Made by a program: the position numbers and the translations under genes. From the NCBI GenBank assembly GCA_037201625.1, contig JBBCGR010000004.1, positions 434,001 through 498,000 on the forward strand: 64,000 nt of DNA. Reading direction: 5' to 3'. The notes beneath the pieces were generated by a model, which worked only from the letters and a program-made list of their open reading frames with translations, ran no database searches and was not told the DNA's origin. Shown piece by piece: positions 35,601 to 42,200 of the stretch (the first letter of the stretch is position 1; every line of letters begins with the position of its first letter). Source of the stretch: JAMXLO01 sp037201625 (GTDB lineage: Bacteria; Pseudomonadota; Alphaproteobacteria; Acetobacterales; Acetobacteraceae).

Positions 35601-36286
35601 CGGGCCTGGAAGAACGTGTCCGCATTGTGCGCGGTGCCACGCACCACCGGCCGCTCCGGCGTGAGCGCCCTTCCGCGGTGCGCACGCACGAGGTCATCGT
35701 CGATCATGGCGCGGATCTCGGCGTCGCCGAGCAGGCTGATCGTGGCGATCTCATGCGAGGTCCGGAAGCCGTCGAAGAAGTGCAGGAACGGGATGCGGGC
35801 GGCGAGCGTCGCAGCCTGGGAGATCAGCGCCGCGTCATGCGCCTCCTGCACCGACGCCGATGACAGCATGGCAAACCCGGTGGTGCGCGCGGCCATCACG
35901 TCGGAATGGTCGCCGAAGATCGACAGCGCCTGGGTGGCGAGGGCGCGGGCGGCGATGTGGAACACCGTCGGCGTCAGTTCGCCGGCGATCTTGAACATAT
36001 TGGGCAGCATCAGCAGCAGCCCCTGCGAGGCGGTGAACGTCGTGGTGAGCGCGCCCGATTGCAGCGCCCCGTGCACCGCGCCCGCAGCACCGCCCTCGCT
36101 CTGCATTTCCTGCACGACGGGGACGTTGCCCCAGATGTTGGGCAACCCCTTGGCCGACCACTCGTCCGCCAGTTCCGCCATGGTGGAGGATGGCGTGATC
36201 GGGAAGATCGCGCAGACCTCGTTCACGCGGTAGGCGACATGGGCAACCGCGGTGTTGCCGTCCATCACGGCATGGGATTCGGGCAT
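32678..36286 (-). CDS. nifJ: Pyruvate:ferredoxin (flavodoxin) oxidoreductase
   Basis: A full-length 1202-residue single-chain PFOR. The N-terminal pyrimidine-binding region has YRVNEVCAIFPITPSSTMAE. Two ferredoxin motifs follow in the middle (CVQCGQCSIVCPHG near 700, CTGCGLCVEACPV near 755). The thiamine-diphosphate part has GACAGCGETPYLKLLSQLFG-type residues and GCSSIYGGNLPVTPW. It oxidises pyruvate to acetyl-CoA and CO2 and reduces ferredoxin or flavodoxin. AGGAG precedes the ATG by about 10 bases and lies inside a perfect palindrome CTAGGCTCCTAG (36291-36302). A GltD-like flavoprotein lies just upstream on the same strand, 79 bases away, and may pass electrons to NADP. Confidence 0.96.
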   Translation of the reverse strand: MPESHAVMDGNTAVAHVAYRVNEVCAIFPITPSSTMAELADEWSAKGLPNIWGNVPVVQEMQSEGGAAGAVHGALQSGALTTTFTASQGLLLMLPNMFKIAGELTPTVFHIAARALATQALSIFGDHSDVMAARTTGFAMLSSASVQEAHDAALISQAATLAARIPFLHFFDGFRTSHEIATISLLGDAEIRAMIDDDLVRAHRGRALTPERPVVRGTAHNADTFFQARETANPFYARVPAIVQEQMDRFAGLTGRQYHLFDYHGAPDAERVVVMMGSGTETAAATAAALNDLGERVGVLQVRLYRPFAADAFIAALPRGVVAVAVLEQTKEPGAPGEPLYLDVVHTLAQAVASQRLRSMPRVIGGRYGLSSKDFNPAMAKSVFDELRKPEPRNSFTVGIIDDVSHTSLTPDDRFRIEPHDLVQAVFYGLGADGTVGANKNSVKIIAEDAGLHAQGYFVYDSHKSGAQTVSHLRFGPRPIHAPYLIQQASFVGCHQFQFVARQDVLRLAAPGATLLLNAPYGPDAIWHHLPRAMQERIIELGLRLFVIDASAVAQEVGLRGRTNTVLQTCFFALSGVLPRDTAIEHIKQAIRKSYGSKGEDVVAANFRAVDDTLARLFEIEIPETATSCEERVPLVPAHAPRFVREVTAAMLEGRGDELPVSLLPVDGTWPSGTSIWEKRNIADLVPVWDTGTCVQCGQCSIVCPHGVIQARYLDQARLADAPASFLSAPINVRGFPDVRFALDFAIEDCTGCGLCVEACPVLPQKSLVMQDKGPLLEAAHADNAFFASLPVNDRSRVDFANVRGVQFLEPLFLYSGACAGCGETPYLKLLSQLFGDRLQIANATGCSSIYGGNLPVTPWSTNREGRGPAWSNSLFEDNAEFGLGYRLAADKHFGMAASMVREMAPLLGQDLVDATLAARQVQESEIRAQRQRVDELVRRLKTLDDPRVADLLSVVEHLVRRSIWIVGGDGWAYDIGYGGLDHVLASARDLNVLVLDTEVYSNTGGQASKATPLGAIAKFASAGKRVARKDLALQAIAYGNIYVAQVAMGGNPQQTLQAFREAEAYPGPSLILAYCHCIAHGIDMQHGMRQQDLAVACGYWPLFRYNPALRDIGRNPFELDSPRPTVKFRDYAYNETRYRALAQSRPEEAASLMEAAQTALEEKYRSYEEMAGWSASRFQPVGLRNTGIAALAGERAPAEPA

Positions 36287-36365
36287 TGGTCTAGGCTCCT
36301 AGCGTTCCGGCGACCCATCGCCGCAGGCCGCCGGCCCGGTTGCCCGTTGCGGCGCGGCAGATGGA

Positions 36366-38009
36366 TCAGGCGTCTGCGACCATCTCGATCGCGTGGCACG
36401 GGCACTGCTCGAAGCAGGTGCCGCAGCCGGTGCATAATTGCGGGTCTACGCTGTAGCCCTGGCCCGGCCCGATCTTGGCGATCGCCTGCTCGGGACACGC
36501 CGCGTGGCAGTTGTCGCATTCGAAGCAGTTGCCGCAGGACAGGCAGCGCTGCGCCTCATGGCGTGCCTCCACCTCGCTCAGCCCGGCCAGCACCTCATCG
36601 AACCCCGAGACCAATGCCGCACCGCCGAGATGGCGCTGAACCGCCGGGTCGACGTCGCTGAAGACCGGCAGGTTGAGCATGTCGAAACTGACCAGCGGCG
36701 GCGATGCGCGCGCGTCGTAGACCGTGCCGCACAGCCAGGCGTCGATGCACCGAGCGGCCTTCTTGCCGTGCCCCACCGCCACGGTGACCGTGCGTTCCGC
36801 CGGCACCATGTCGCCGCCTGCGAACACGCCCGGGTGCCCGGTCATCATCCGCTGGTCCACGACAACCGTGTCCCATTGGAACGCAACGCCGGGCACCTTG
36901 TGCAGGAATCCGCTGTCGCTGTCCTGACCGAGGGCGAGAACCACCGCATCGGCCTTCAGCGTCTCGAGTTCGCCGGTCGGCTGCGGTCTTCCCTGGTCGT
37001 CCAGCGCCATGCGCTCGATCGTCAGCGTCTCGCCCACGATCTCCTTGATCGTCGTCAGCCAGCGGATCTTCACTCCTTCGGCCAGCGCCTCGTCCGCCTC
37101 GAACCCATGCGCGGGCATGTGCGCCCGGTCGCGGCGATAGACGATCAGAGCCTCCTCCGCACCGAGGCGGCGCAGGCTGCGGGCAGTGTCCATCGCGGTG
37201 TTGCCGCCGCCATACACCACCACGCGGCGGCCCAGCAGAGGAGCGTTCCCTGTTGCGCTGTCGTGCAGCAGAGAGACCGCGTCGAGCACCCGCACCGCGT
37301 CGCGCGCGGGGATATCCGCATGCTTGCCGACATGCGCGCCGATGGCAACGAACGCCGCGTCGAACCGGCCGGCGTCGCGCTCGGCCAGCAGGTCCGTCAC
37401 CTTGTGGTTCAGGACGATGCGCACGCCCATGCTCTCGATCCGGGCGATCTCGGCGAGCAGGTCGGCGCGTGGCAGGCGATAGGCCGGGATGCCGAAATGC
37501 AGCATGCCGCCGGGCAGCGGCCCGGCCTCGTGGATTTCCACCTGATGGCCGAGACGGGCCAGGTGATAGGCGGCGGACAGACCGCTCGGGCCGGCGCCGA
37601 CGATCAGGACCCGTTTGCCGCTGGCCCGCGCGGTCGGCATGGTCCAGCCCTCATGCGTCGCGCGGTCGCCCAGGAAGCGCTCGACCGCGTGGATCGACAC
37701 CGCCGAATCGAGTTCGCCGCGATTGCAGGCGGTTTCGCAGGGGTGGTAGCACACCCGGCCATGCGTCGCGGGCAAGGGGTTGTCCGCCATCAGCGTCTGC
37801 CAGGCGCCGCGATAGTCCCCCGCCTGGGCAAGCGCCAGCCAGGCCTGGATATCCTCTCCAGCGGGGCAGGCATGGTTGCACGGCGGCAACAGGGACACGT
37901 AGTGGGGCATGCGGGTGCGAAACGGCCCCGCGCCGTGCTGGTCCATCAGGTCGACGATTGGCGTCAGGTCGTGCGCCGGCCGCGCCGCCGCTCGTTGGGT
38001 TTCGTCCAT
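36366..38009 (-). CDS. GltD-like NAD(P)/FAD oxidoreductase with ferredoxin clusters
   Basis: A 547-residue flavoprotein. An N-terminal Fer4_20-type cluster domain (CNHACPAGEDIQAWLALAQ; GRVCYHPCETACNRGELD) is followed by the FAD-binding VLIVGAGPSGLSAAYHLARL and NADPH-binding VVVYGGGNTAMDTARSLRRL. The C-terminus carries cysteine clusters CLSCGNCFECDNCHAACP and CTGCGTCFEQCPC. Similar proteins are the small subunits of glutamate synthase, NfnB and ferredoxin:NADP reductase-like enzymes. No GltB large subunit is adjacent; the neighbour is nifJ. It is therefore more likely to move electrons between PFOR, ferredoxin and NADP than to make glutamate. An FNR-type box lies in its upstream region. Confidence 0.88.
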   Translation of the reverse strand: MDETQRAAARPAHDLTPIVDLMDQHGAGPFRTRMPHYVSLLPPCNHACPAGEDIQAWLALAQAGDYRGAWQTLMADNPLPATHGRVCYHPCETACNRGELDSAVSIHAVERFLGDRATHEGWTMPTARASGKRVLIVGAGPSGLSAAYHLARLGHQVEIHEAGPLPGGMLHFGIPAYRLPRADLLAEIARIESMGVRIVLNHKVTDLLAERDAGRFDAAFVAIGAHVGKHADIPARDAVRVLDAVSLLHDSATGNAPLLGRRVVVYGGGNTAMDTARSLRRLGAEEALIVYRRDRAHMPAHGFEADEALAEGVKIRWLTTIKEIVGETLTIERMALDDQGRPQPTGELETLKADAVVLALGQDSDSGFLHKVPGVAFQWDTVVVDQRMMTGHPGVFAGGDMVPAERTVTVAVGHGKKAARCIDAWLCGTVYDARASPPLVSFDMLNLPVFSDVDPAVQRHLGGAALVSGFDEVLAGLSEVEARHEAQRCLSCGNCFECDNCHAACPEQAIAKIGPGQGYSVDPQLCTGCGTCFEQCPCHAIEMVADA

Positions 38010-38065
38010 GGCAGGCTCCGAGACGTGGCCAATGCGGAGTCTGCTGCCTTTTCATTAGCAAATCA

Positions 38066-38079
38066 TTGACGTGGATCAA
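38066..38079. promoter_or_regulatory. FNR/FixK-type box (TTGACGTGGATCAA)
   Basis: TTGAC-GTGG-ATCAA differs by one base from the TTGAT-N4-ATCAA consensus. It lies in the divergent region between the GltD-like gene (start 38009) and pfkB (start 38114). Its centre is 63 bases from the GltD-like start, leaving room for a class II promoter and short leader; for pfkB the distance of about 41 bases would imply an almost leaderless transcript. The likely ligand is the FixK-type regulator at 42201. Confidence 0.72.
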
Positions 38080-38113
38080 CCAAAGCTTTCCGTCGCAACG
38101 CTAGGCTCGTTCC

Positions 38114-39052
38114 ATGTCGCCTCGCCTCATCACACTGACGCTGAACCCTGCGCTCGACCTTGCCGCCGATGCGGATGAGGTGGTGCCGATCCACAAGATC
38201 CGCATGCATCACGAGCATGCCGATGCGGGCGGCGGGGGCGTGAACGTCGCGCGCGTCCTGCACGAACTGGGTGGCAATACGCTGGCCATCATTGCCGCCG
38301 GCGGCGCCTCGGGTCGCGTGCTCGAGGAGATGCTGGACGAGGCCGGCGTGCCGCGGCGGAGCGTGCCGATCCGCGGCCGCACGCGGGTCAGCCTCAATGT
38401 GCAGGATTGCAAGACGGGCCTCGAATATCGCTTCGTCCCCGAGGGTCCCACCTTGACGCAGGCGGAATACGAGGCGTGCCTCGCCGCGCTCGAGCAGGAG
38501 CCGGGCGAGTGGCTGATCGCCAGCGGCAGCGTGCCGCATGGCGTGCCGGACGACGTCTATGCGACCATCGCCCGGATCGCGGCCCAGAAGGGCCAGCGCT
38601 TCGTGCTGGATACGTCCGGTCCTGCCCTGGCGGCGATGCTGGGGCACGGCCCCTGCGAATTGATCAAGCCCAGCCTCAGCGAACTGGAGCATCTGGCCGG
38701 CTGCCCGCTCGGTGAGCCAGCGCAGCAGGACCGCTACGCACTCCTGCTGGCGCAGCGTGGCGTGGCGCGGCACGTGGCGGTCTCGCTCGGGGCGCAGGGC
38801 GCGCTGATGGCCACCAGGGACGGCGTGGTGCGCATGCCCGCGCTGGACGTGCCGATGCACAGTTCGGTCGGTGCCGGAGATGCGTTCCTGGCCGCGGCGA
38901 CGCTCGCACTGGCCGATGGCGCTTCGCCCAGGGTGGCTCTGGCCTGGGGTTCGGCGGCGGGCGCGACGGCCATCGCGTGTGCCGGTACCGCACGATTGCG
39001 CAGGGCCGACGTGGCGGAGCGGTATCGGGAATTGATGGCCGGCGCGGGCTGA
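38114..39052 (+). CDS. pfkB: PfkB-family sugar kinase (6-phosphofructokinase/1-phosphofructokinase type)
   Basis: A 312-residue PfkB-family kinase. LTLNPALDLAAD at the N-terminus, the GGGGVNVARVLHELGG signature, a KPSLSELEHL stretch, and the catalytic SVGAGDAFLAA motif are present. It phosphorylates a phosphorylated hexose, most likely fructose 6-phosphate or fructose 1-phosphate. Relatives are often part of oxygen-limitation regulons. It has the FNR-type box in its upstream region and the fixLJ genes downstream on the other strand. Its 3' part is overlapped on the minus strand by an open frame. Confidence 0.9.
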   Translation: MSPRLITLTLNPALDLAADADEVVPIHKIRMHHEHADAGGGGVNVARVLHELGGNTLAIIAAGGASGRVLEEMLDEAGVPRRSVPIRGRTRVSLNVQDCKTGLEYRFVPEGPTLTQAEYEACLAALEQEPGEWLIASGSVPHGVPDDVYATIARIAAQKGQRFVLDTSGPALAAMLGHGPCELIKPSLSELEHLAGCPLGEPAQQDRYALLLAQRGVARHVAVSLGAQGALMATRDGVVRMPALDVPMHSSVGAGDAFLAAATLALADGASPRVALAWGSAAGATAIACAGTARLRRADVAERYRELMAGAG

Positions 39053-39351
39053 GCGGCGGGGACGGCGAGGGCGATCTCCGTATTCCGCCGTGTTGCGAAA
39101 TCCTCGTAACGATCGGCAAGCGTGCGCAGCGCGAGGACGACATCCGTGGTCGTGGCGGTATCGGCCATGCGCCGGAGTTCATCAGCCCTGGCCTGCAATT
39201 CCTCGGACGCGCGGCTGGTTATCGGGACATAGGCGGCATCCATTGCCCGGGACGCCGACGCCTCCGCGGCGCGGTCGCAACGATCGAACGGTCCCTGTGT
39301 CTGGAACGGCGAGGCCGACGGGCGGGCGGCTGCGCGCGGCGCGTGAAACAT
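38734..39351 (-). CDS. Possible small protein gene reading antisense into pfkB
   Basis: The first part (from ATG 39243, or upstream ATG 39351) reads MDAAYVPITSRASEELQARA, then DELRRMADTATTTDVVLALR and TLADRYEDFATRRN, a helical pattern I recall from small Rhodospirillales proteins of unknown role. The frame does not stop after this domain but runs on through the 3' 320 bases of pfkB in antisense, where the sequence is low-complexity and shadow-like. Either the stop was lost, or only the first 70 residues resemble a real protein by chance. Confidence applies to the N-terminal part. Confidence 0.4.
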   Translation of the reverse strand: MFHAPRAAARPSASPFQTQGPFDRCDRAAEASASRAMDAAYVPITSRASEELQARADELRRMADTATTTDVVLALRTLADRYEDFATRRNTEIALAVPAAQPAPAINSRYRSATSALRNRAVPAHAMAVAPAAEPQARATLGEAPSASASVAAARNASPAPTELCIGTSSAGMRTTPSLVAISAPCAPSETATCRATPRCASRSA

Positions 39352-39591
39352 CTAGGGGTTCCTGCTGGCCGGTCGATGCGGCGGCACGTTAGCCGGAACT
39401 AACTAACGATCGGTTTATTCCGATGCCGGGCCCGCCAGTGCCGGGTCGCGTCACGTTGCCGATCTCCCGGCCCCCATGCAGGCGCGCACATATACGAGTC
39501 TCCGGCAGCGCGACCTGTCCCGCCCGACCATCGTCATGACATGGCTTGGCACTGCCACCCACGGCATTCGTCGGGGCGACCGGAGAAGGCG

Positions 39592-39617
39592 TGGCCGGCC
39601 GACACGGAGGCCGGCCA
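39592..39617. terminator. Hairpin downstream of fixL
   Basis: TGGCCGGCC pairs perfectly with GGCCGGCCA (9 bp) around an 8-base loop, about 70 bases after the fixL stop. No T-run follows. It may end the fixL transcript. The rest of the 334-base gap from 39352 to 39685 shows no convincing gene; it contains a short AT-richer stretch near 39400-39420 (ACTAACTAACGATCGGTTTA). Confidence 0.4.
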
Positions 39618-39685
39618 TGACGGGTTGCGGAACGATCACCAGGGCTCGGTATCATGTCGCGGGCGCGGCAGTGCCTCGGTCCGGA

Positions 39686-40813
39686 TCAGCCGAGCGGCAG
39701 CGTGAACTGGAAAATACTGCCGCCGCGGGGATTGGGTTCGACCCATAGCCGGCCACCATGGGCCTCGATGATGGTGCGGCAGACGGACAGGCCGATTCCC
39801 ATGCCCTCCGCCTTCGTCGTGACGAAGGGCTGGAACAGGCGGGCCTCGATCTCGGGCGGAATGCCGGCGCCGGTGTCGGTCACGCTCACCAGCACGTGGT
39901 CGGGCCGCGTCACGGTTGCCAGGGTCAATTCCCGGATGCCGGCGTGCTCCATCGCCTCGACCGCGTTGCGGATCAGATTGAGCAGGACCTGCTGGATCTG
40001 GACCCGGTCGACAGCCGCCTCCGGCAACTGCGGCTCCAGGCTGATCATGACCTTGATGTCGCGTTCCTTCACGCCCACGAGTGCCAGCGCGCTGGCCTCC
40101 TCGATCAGGGTCGCAATGCTCTCGGGCTGGCGCGACACCTCACCGCGCGACACGAAGGCCCGCAGCCGGCGGATGATCTCGCCGCTGCGCAGCGTCTGTT
40201 CCACAGCGAGCGTCATCGCCTGGCGCACGCGGTCGAGATTGGGCTCGGGCGCCGCCAGCAGGCGCACGGCCGCGCGGACATAATTCGCCGTGGCGGTCAG
40301 AGGCTGGTTCAACTCGTGGGCGAGGGCCGCCGCCATCTGCCCCATCGAGCGCACCCGCGACACATGCAGCAGCCCGTCCTGCAATTCGTGCAGGCGGCGC
40401 TCGGTCCGCTGGCGTTCCGTCAGGTCGCGCACGAAGCCGGTGAACAGACGGATGCCGCTCTGCCTGGCCTCACCGACCGAGAGTTCCATCGGAAATGTGC
40501 TGCCGTCCTTGCGCAGCCCGACCACCACCCGGCCCATGCCGATGATGCGGCGCTCGCCGGTGTTGCGGTAGCGCGCGAGGTAGCCGTCATGCTGTTCCCG
40601 GTAGGGGGTCGGCATCAGCATCCGGACGTTCTGCCCGCTCACTTCCGCGGCGGTGTAGCCGAACAGATTCTCCGCCGCGGAACTGAAGAACTGCATCGTG
40701 CCCTGCTCGTCGATCACGATCATCGCATCGGGCACGGTATCCAGGATCGAGCGCAGCAGCGCCGATTCGCTCGCGCCCAACGGGCCGGGGGGTTCAACGT
40801 CTGGTTGTGGCAT
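39686..40813 (-). CDS. fixL: Oxygen-sensing haem-PAS histidine kinase FixL
   Basis: A 375-residue soluble kinase from ATG 40813. The PAS domain (about 15-135) matches the FixL haem pocket: EQHDGYLARYR with His75 in the place of the proximal haem ligand (His200 of Bradyrhizobium FixL), IGMGRVV with Arg95 at the Arg220 position, and the FixL signature KDGSTFPMELSVGEARQSG / FTGFVRDLTERQ. The H-box is ALAHELNQPL (His166), followed by N and G boxes (IRNAVEAM; GMGIGLSVCRTI). Oxygen release from haem should activate the kinase, which phosphorylates FixJ. It has no membrane segments, unlike rhizobial FixL of Sinorhizobium. Confidence 0.92.
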   Translation of the reverse strand: MPQPDVEPPGPLGASESALLRSILDTVPDAMIVIDEQGTMQFFSSAAENLFGYTAAEVSGQNVRMLMPTPYREQHDGYLARYRNTGERRIIGMGRVVVGLRKDGSTFPMELSVGEARQSGIRLFTGFVRDLTERQRTERRLHELQDGLLHVSRVRSMGQMAAALAHELNQPLTATANYVRAAVRLLAAPEPNLDRVRQAMTLAVEQTLRSGEIIRRLRAFVSRGEVSRQPESIATLIEEASALALVGVKERDIKVMISLEPQLPEAAVDRVQIQQVLLNLIRNAVEAMEHAGIRELTLATVTRPDHVLVSVTDTGAGIPPEIEARLFQPFVTTKAEGMGIGLSVCRTIIEAHGGRLWVEPNPRGGSIFQFTLPLG

Positions 40814-40921
40814 GCCAGCGCCGTACTCTATCGGCGGCACCACGCCGCGCAAGTGCAACGCGCCGGTTAGAGCAGATTCCGTTCGTGTGGGCTCACGGAA
40901 CCCGTTCCAGCGCGATGTCAG

Positions 40922-40970
40922 AGAGCGTGATTCACCGCTCCAGCGATTCCACCTGCTCGGATCACGCTCT
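40922..40970. repeat. Inverted repeat after the receiver gene
   Basis: AGAGCGTGAT (40922-40931) and ATCACGCTCT (40961-40970) are perfect 10-base complements with 29 bases between. The right arm overlaps the stop of the receiver gene, so the hairpin lies at its 3' end and before fixL. Nearby, TTCCGT / ACGGAA forms a second pair (40878-40900). It may attenuate read-through from the receiver gene into fixL, or be a dispersed intergenic repeat. Confidence 0.45.
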
Positions 40971-41340
40971 AGTTCAGCGAATGCTCGATGAATTCGAGCA
41001 GCGCATCGTCGTCCAGAGGCTTCTCCATCACGCTGGCGACGCTGAGCGCGTGCGCCACGCGGAGCAGATCGGGTGACGGCGAGCCGGTGATGAGCGCGAC
41101 CGGGAGGGCGATCCCCTGGCTCCGCAGGCGGGTCACCAGTTGCAGGCCCGTCAGTTCCGGCATGTGCTGGTCGACGACCAGGCAGGCCAGTTCAGCGACC
41201 GGCGCCCGATCCAGGAATTCGGCGGCGGAGCCGTAGGTGGCGACCGGAAATCCGGCGGTCTCCAGCAGGAAGCGCAGAGAATCCCGCACCGCATCATCAT
41301 CGTCCACGACCGCCACAAGGCGGCCAGGCCCGTCGCCCAT
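40969..41340 (-). CDS. Single-domain response regulator (receiver only)
   Basis: A 123-residue receiver with no output domain, from ATG 41340 (MGDGPGRLVAVVDDDDAVRD). Acidic pocket DDDD, phosphoacceptor Asp57 in CLVVDQHMPELTG, a conserved Thr in LITGSPS and Lys in MEKPLDDD are present, so phosphorylation is expected. The first 40 residues resemble the FixJ receiver encoded upstream (SLRFLLETAGFPV against SLVFLLESAGFTV). It lies between fixJ and fixL and has a perfect FNR/FixK box about 80 bases upstream. It may compete with FixJ for FixL phosphate, giving feedback analogous to FixT, but no family assignment supports that directly. Confidence 0.85.
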   Translation of the reverse strand: MGDGPGRLVAVVDDDDAVRDSLRFLLETAGFPVATYGSAAEFLDRAPVAELACLVVDQHMPELTGLQLVTRLRSQGIALPVALITGSPSPDLLRVAHALSVASVMEKPLDDDALLEFIEHSLN

Positions 41341-41419
41341 TCGGTCTGCTCCAGTGCAGGTGGGTGCCGCGTTGGGTATCAGCATGCACGCAGTATTACC
41401 CACCACCAAGCAAACCGAC

Positions 41420-41433
41420 TTGATCTGCATCAA
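41420..41433. promoter_or_regulatory. Perfect FNR/FixK box (TTGATCTGCATCAA)
   Basis: TTGAT-CTGC-ATCAA matches the symmetric FNR/FixK consensus at every position. It overlaps the stop codon of fixJ and lies about 80 bases upstream of the receiver gene (start 41340, minus strand), consistent with a promoter for receiver and perhaps fixL. The FixK-type regulator at 42201 is the obvious candidate ligand. Confidence 0.78.
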
Positions 41434-42068
41434 AGTTGCGTCGGTTTCTCCAGCGGCGCCATCTGCTGCGCGGCAATCGTCATGCGAACGAGTTCCGGCA
41501 GGTTGCGCGCGGCCATCTTCCCCATGACGCGGGCGCGGTGCACCTCCACGGTCCGCGGACTGGAACCAAGATCATAGGCGATCGTCTTGTTCGGCTGGCC
41601 GGCGACCAGCCGGTCGAGCACCTCACGCTCACGCGGCGTCAGGGTCGCGAGCCGCGCCACGATGTCGGCGACCGCGTCCGCTGCGTCGCGGGACCGGCGG
41701 CTGCTCTCGATCGCCTTGCCGACCGCCCCCAGCAATTGGGCGTCATCGAACGGCTTCTCGAGGAAATCCACCGCGCCGGCCTTCAGCACCTCGACGGCGA
41801 TCGGCACGTCGCCATGGCCGGTCATGACGATGACCGGCAGCGGAATGCCCCGCTCGACGATCCGCCGCTGCAGATCGAGCCCGCTCACCTCGGGCATCTG
41901 CACGTCGGTCAGCACGCAGCCGGCCGACTCCCGCGAGACCGCCTGAAGGAAAGCCGCCGCGGAGGCGTGGTCGCGCACCGTGAAGCCCGCCGACTCCAGC
42001 AGGAACACCAGCGATGACCGCACCGCGGCGTCATCGTCGACGATGTGGACCACGAGGGGTTCAGCCAT
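41430..42068 (-). CDS. fixJ: Response regulator FixJ
   Basis: A 212-residue receiver plus LuxR-type DNA-binding protein from ATG 42068, with GGGAG 7 bases upstream. The receiver has DDDAAVRSSL, Asp55 in VLTDVQMPEVSGLD, and KPFDD. The output domain has LATLTPREREVLDRLVAGQP and NKTIAYDLGSSPRTVEVHRA. FixJ activates fixK and related promoters after FixL phosphorylation. It is divergent from the FixK-type gene with a 132-base shared region containing a possible FixJ site. A longer upstream open frame exists but overlaps the divergent gene and lacks homology. Confidence 0.94.
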   Translation of the reverse strand: MAEPLVVHIVDDDAAVRSSLVFLLESAGFTVRDHASAAAFLQAVSRESAGCVLTDVQMPEVSGLDLQRRIVERGIPLPVIVMTGHGDVPIAVEVLKAGAVDFLEKPFDDAQLLGAVGKAIESSRRSRDAADAVADIVARLATLTPREREVLDRLVAGQPNKTIAYDLGSSPRTVEVHRARVMGKMAARNLPELVRMTIAAQQMAPLEKPTQL

Positions 42069-42102
42069 TCGGAAACTCCCAGCCACGCTGCTCCCGCCGC
42101 CA

Positions 42103-42120
42103 TACGTAGCATTCCGTACG
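42103..42120. promoter_or_regulatory. Possible FixJ-binding site between fixJ and fixK
   Basis: TACGTAGCATTCCG resembles the FixJ-type site of rhizobial fixK promoters (TACGTAG followed by TTCC). An imperfect palindrome with CGTACG follows. It lies about 95 bases upstream of the FixK-type start and 35 bases upstream of fixJ, so it could serve either gene. The match is by eye against a remembered consensus. Confidence 0.42.
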
Positions 42121-42200
42121 GCCGATTCCGAATTTCGCCGTGCCGCCCCGGCCGATACATCCGCAGCCAGCGAAACACCTGGCGGATCTTGGAGAGGCGA

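Noticed and set aside
32678..36286. Evidence for nitrogen fixation
   Set aside because: nifJ-type PFOR and fixLJK occur in many non-fixing bacteria and no nifHDK or other nif genes are in the window.
39612..40870. Plus-strand open frames opposite fixL
   Set aside because: Shadow frames of the clearly coding fixL gene.
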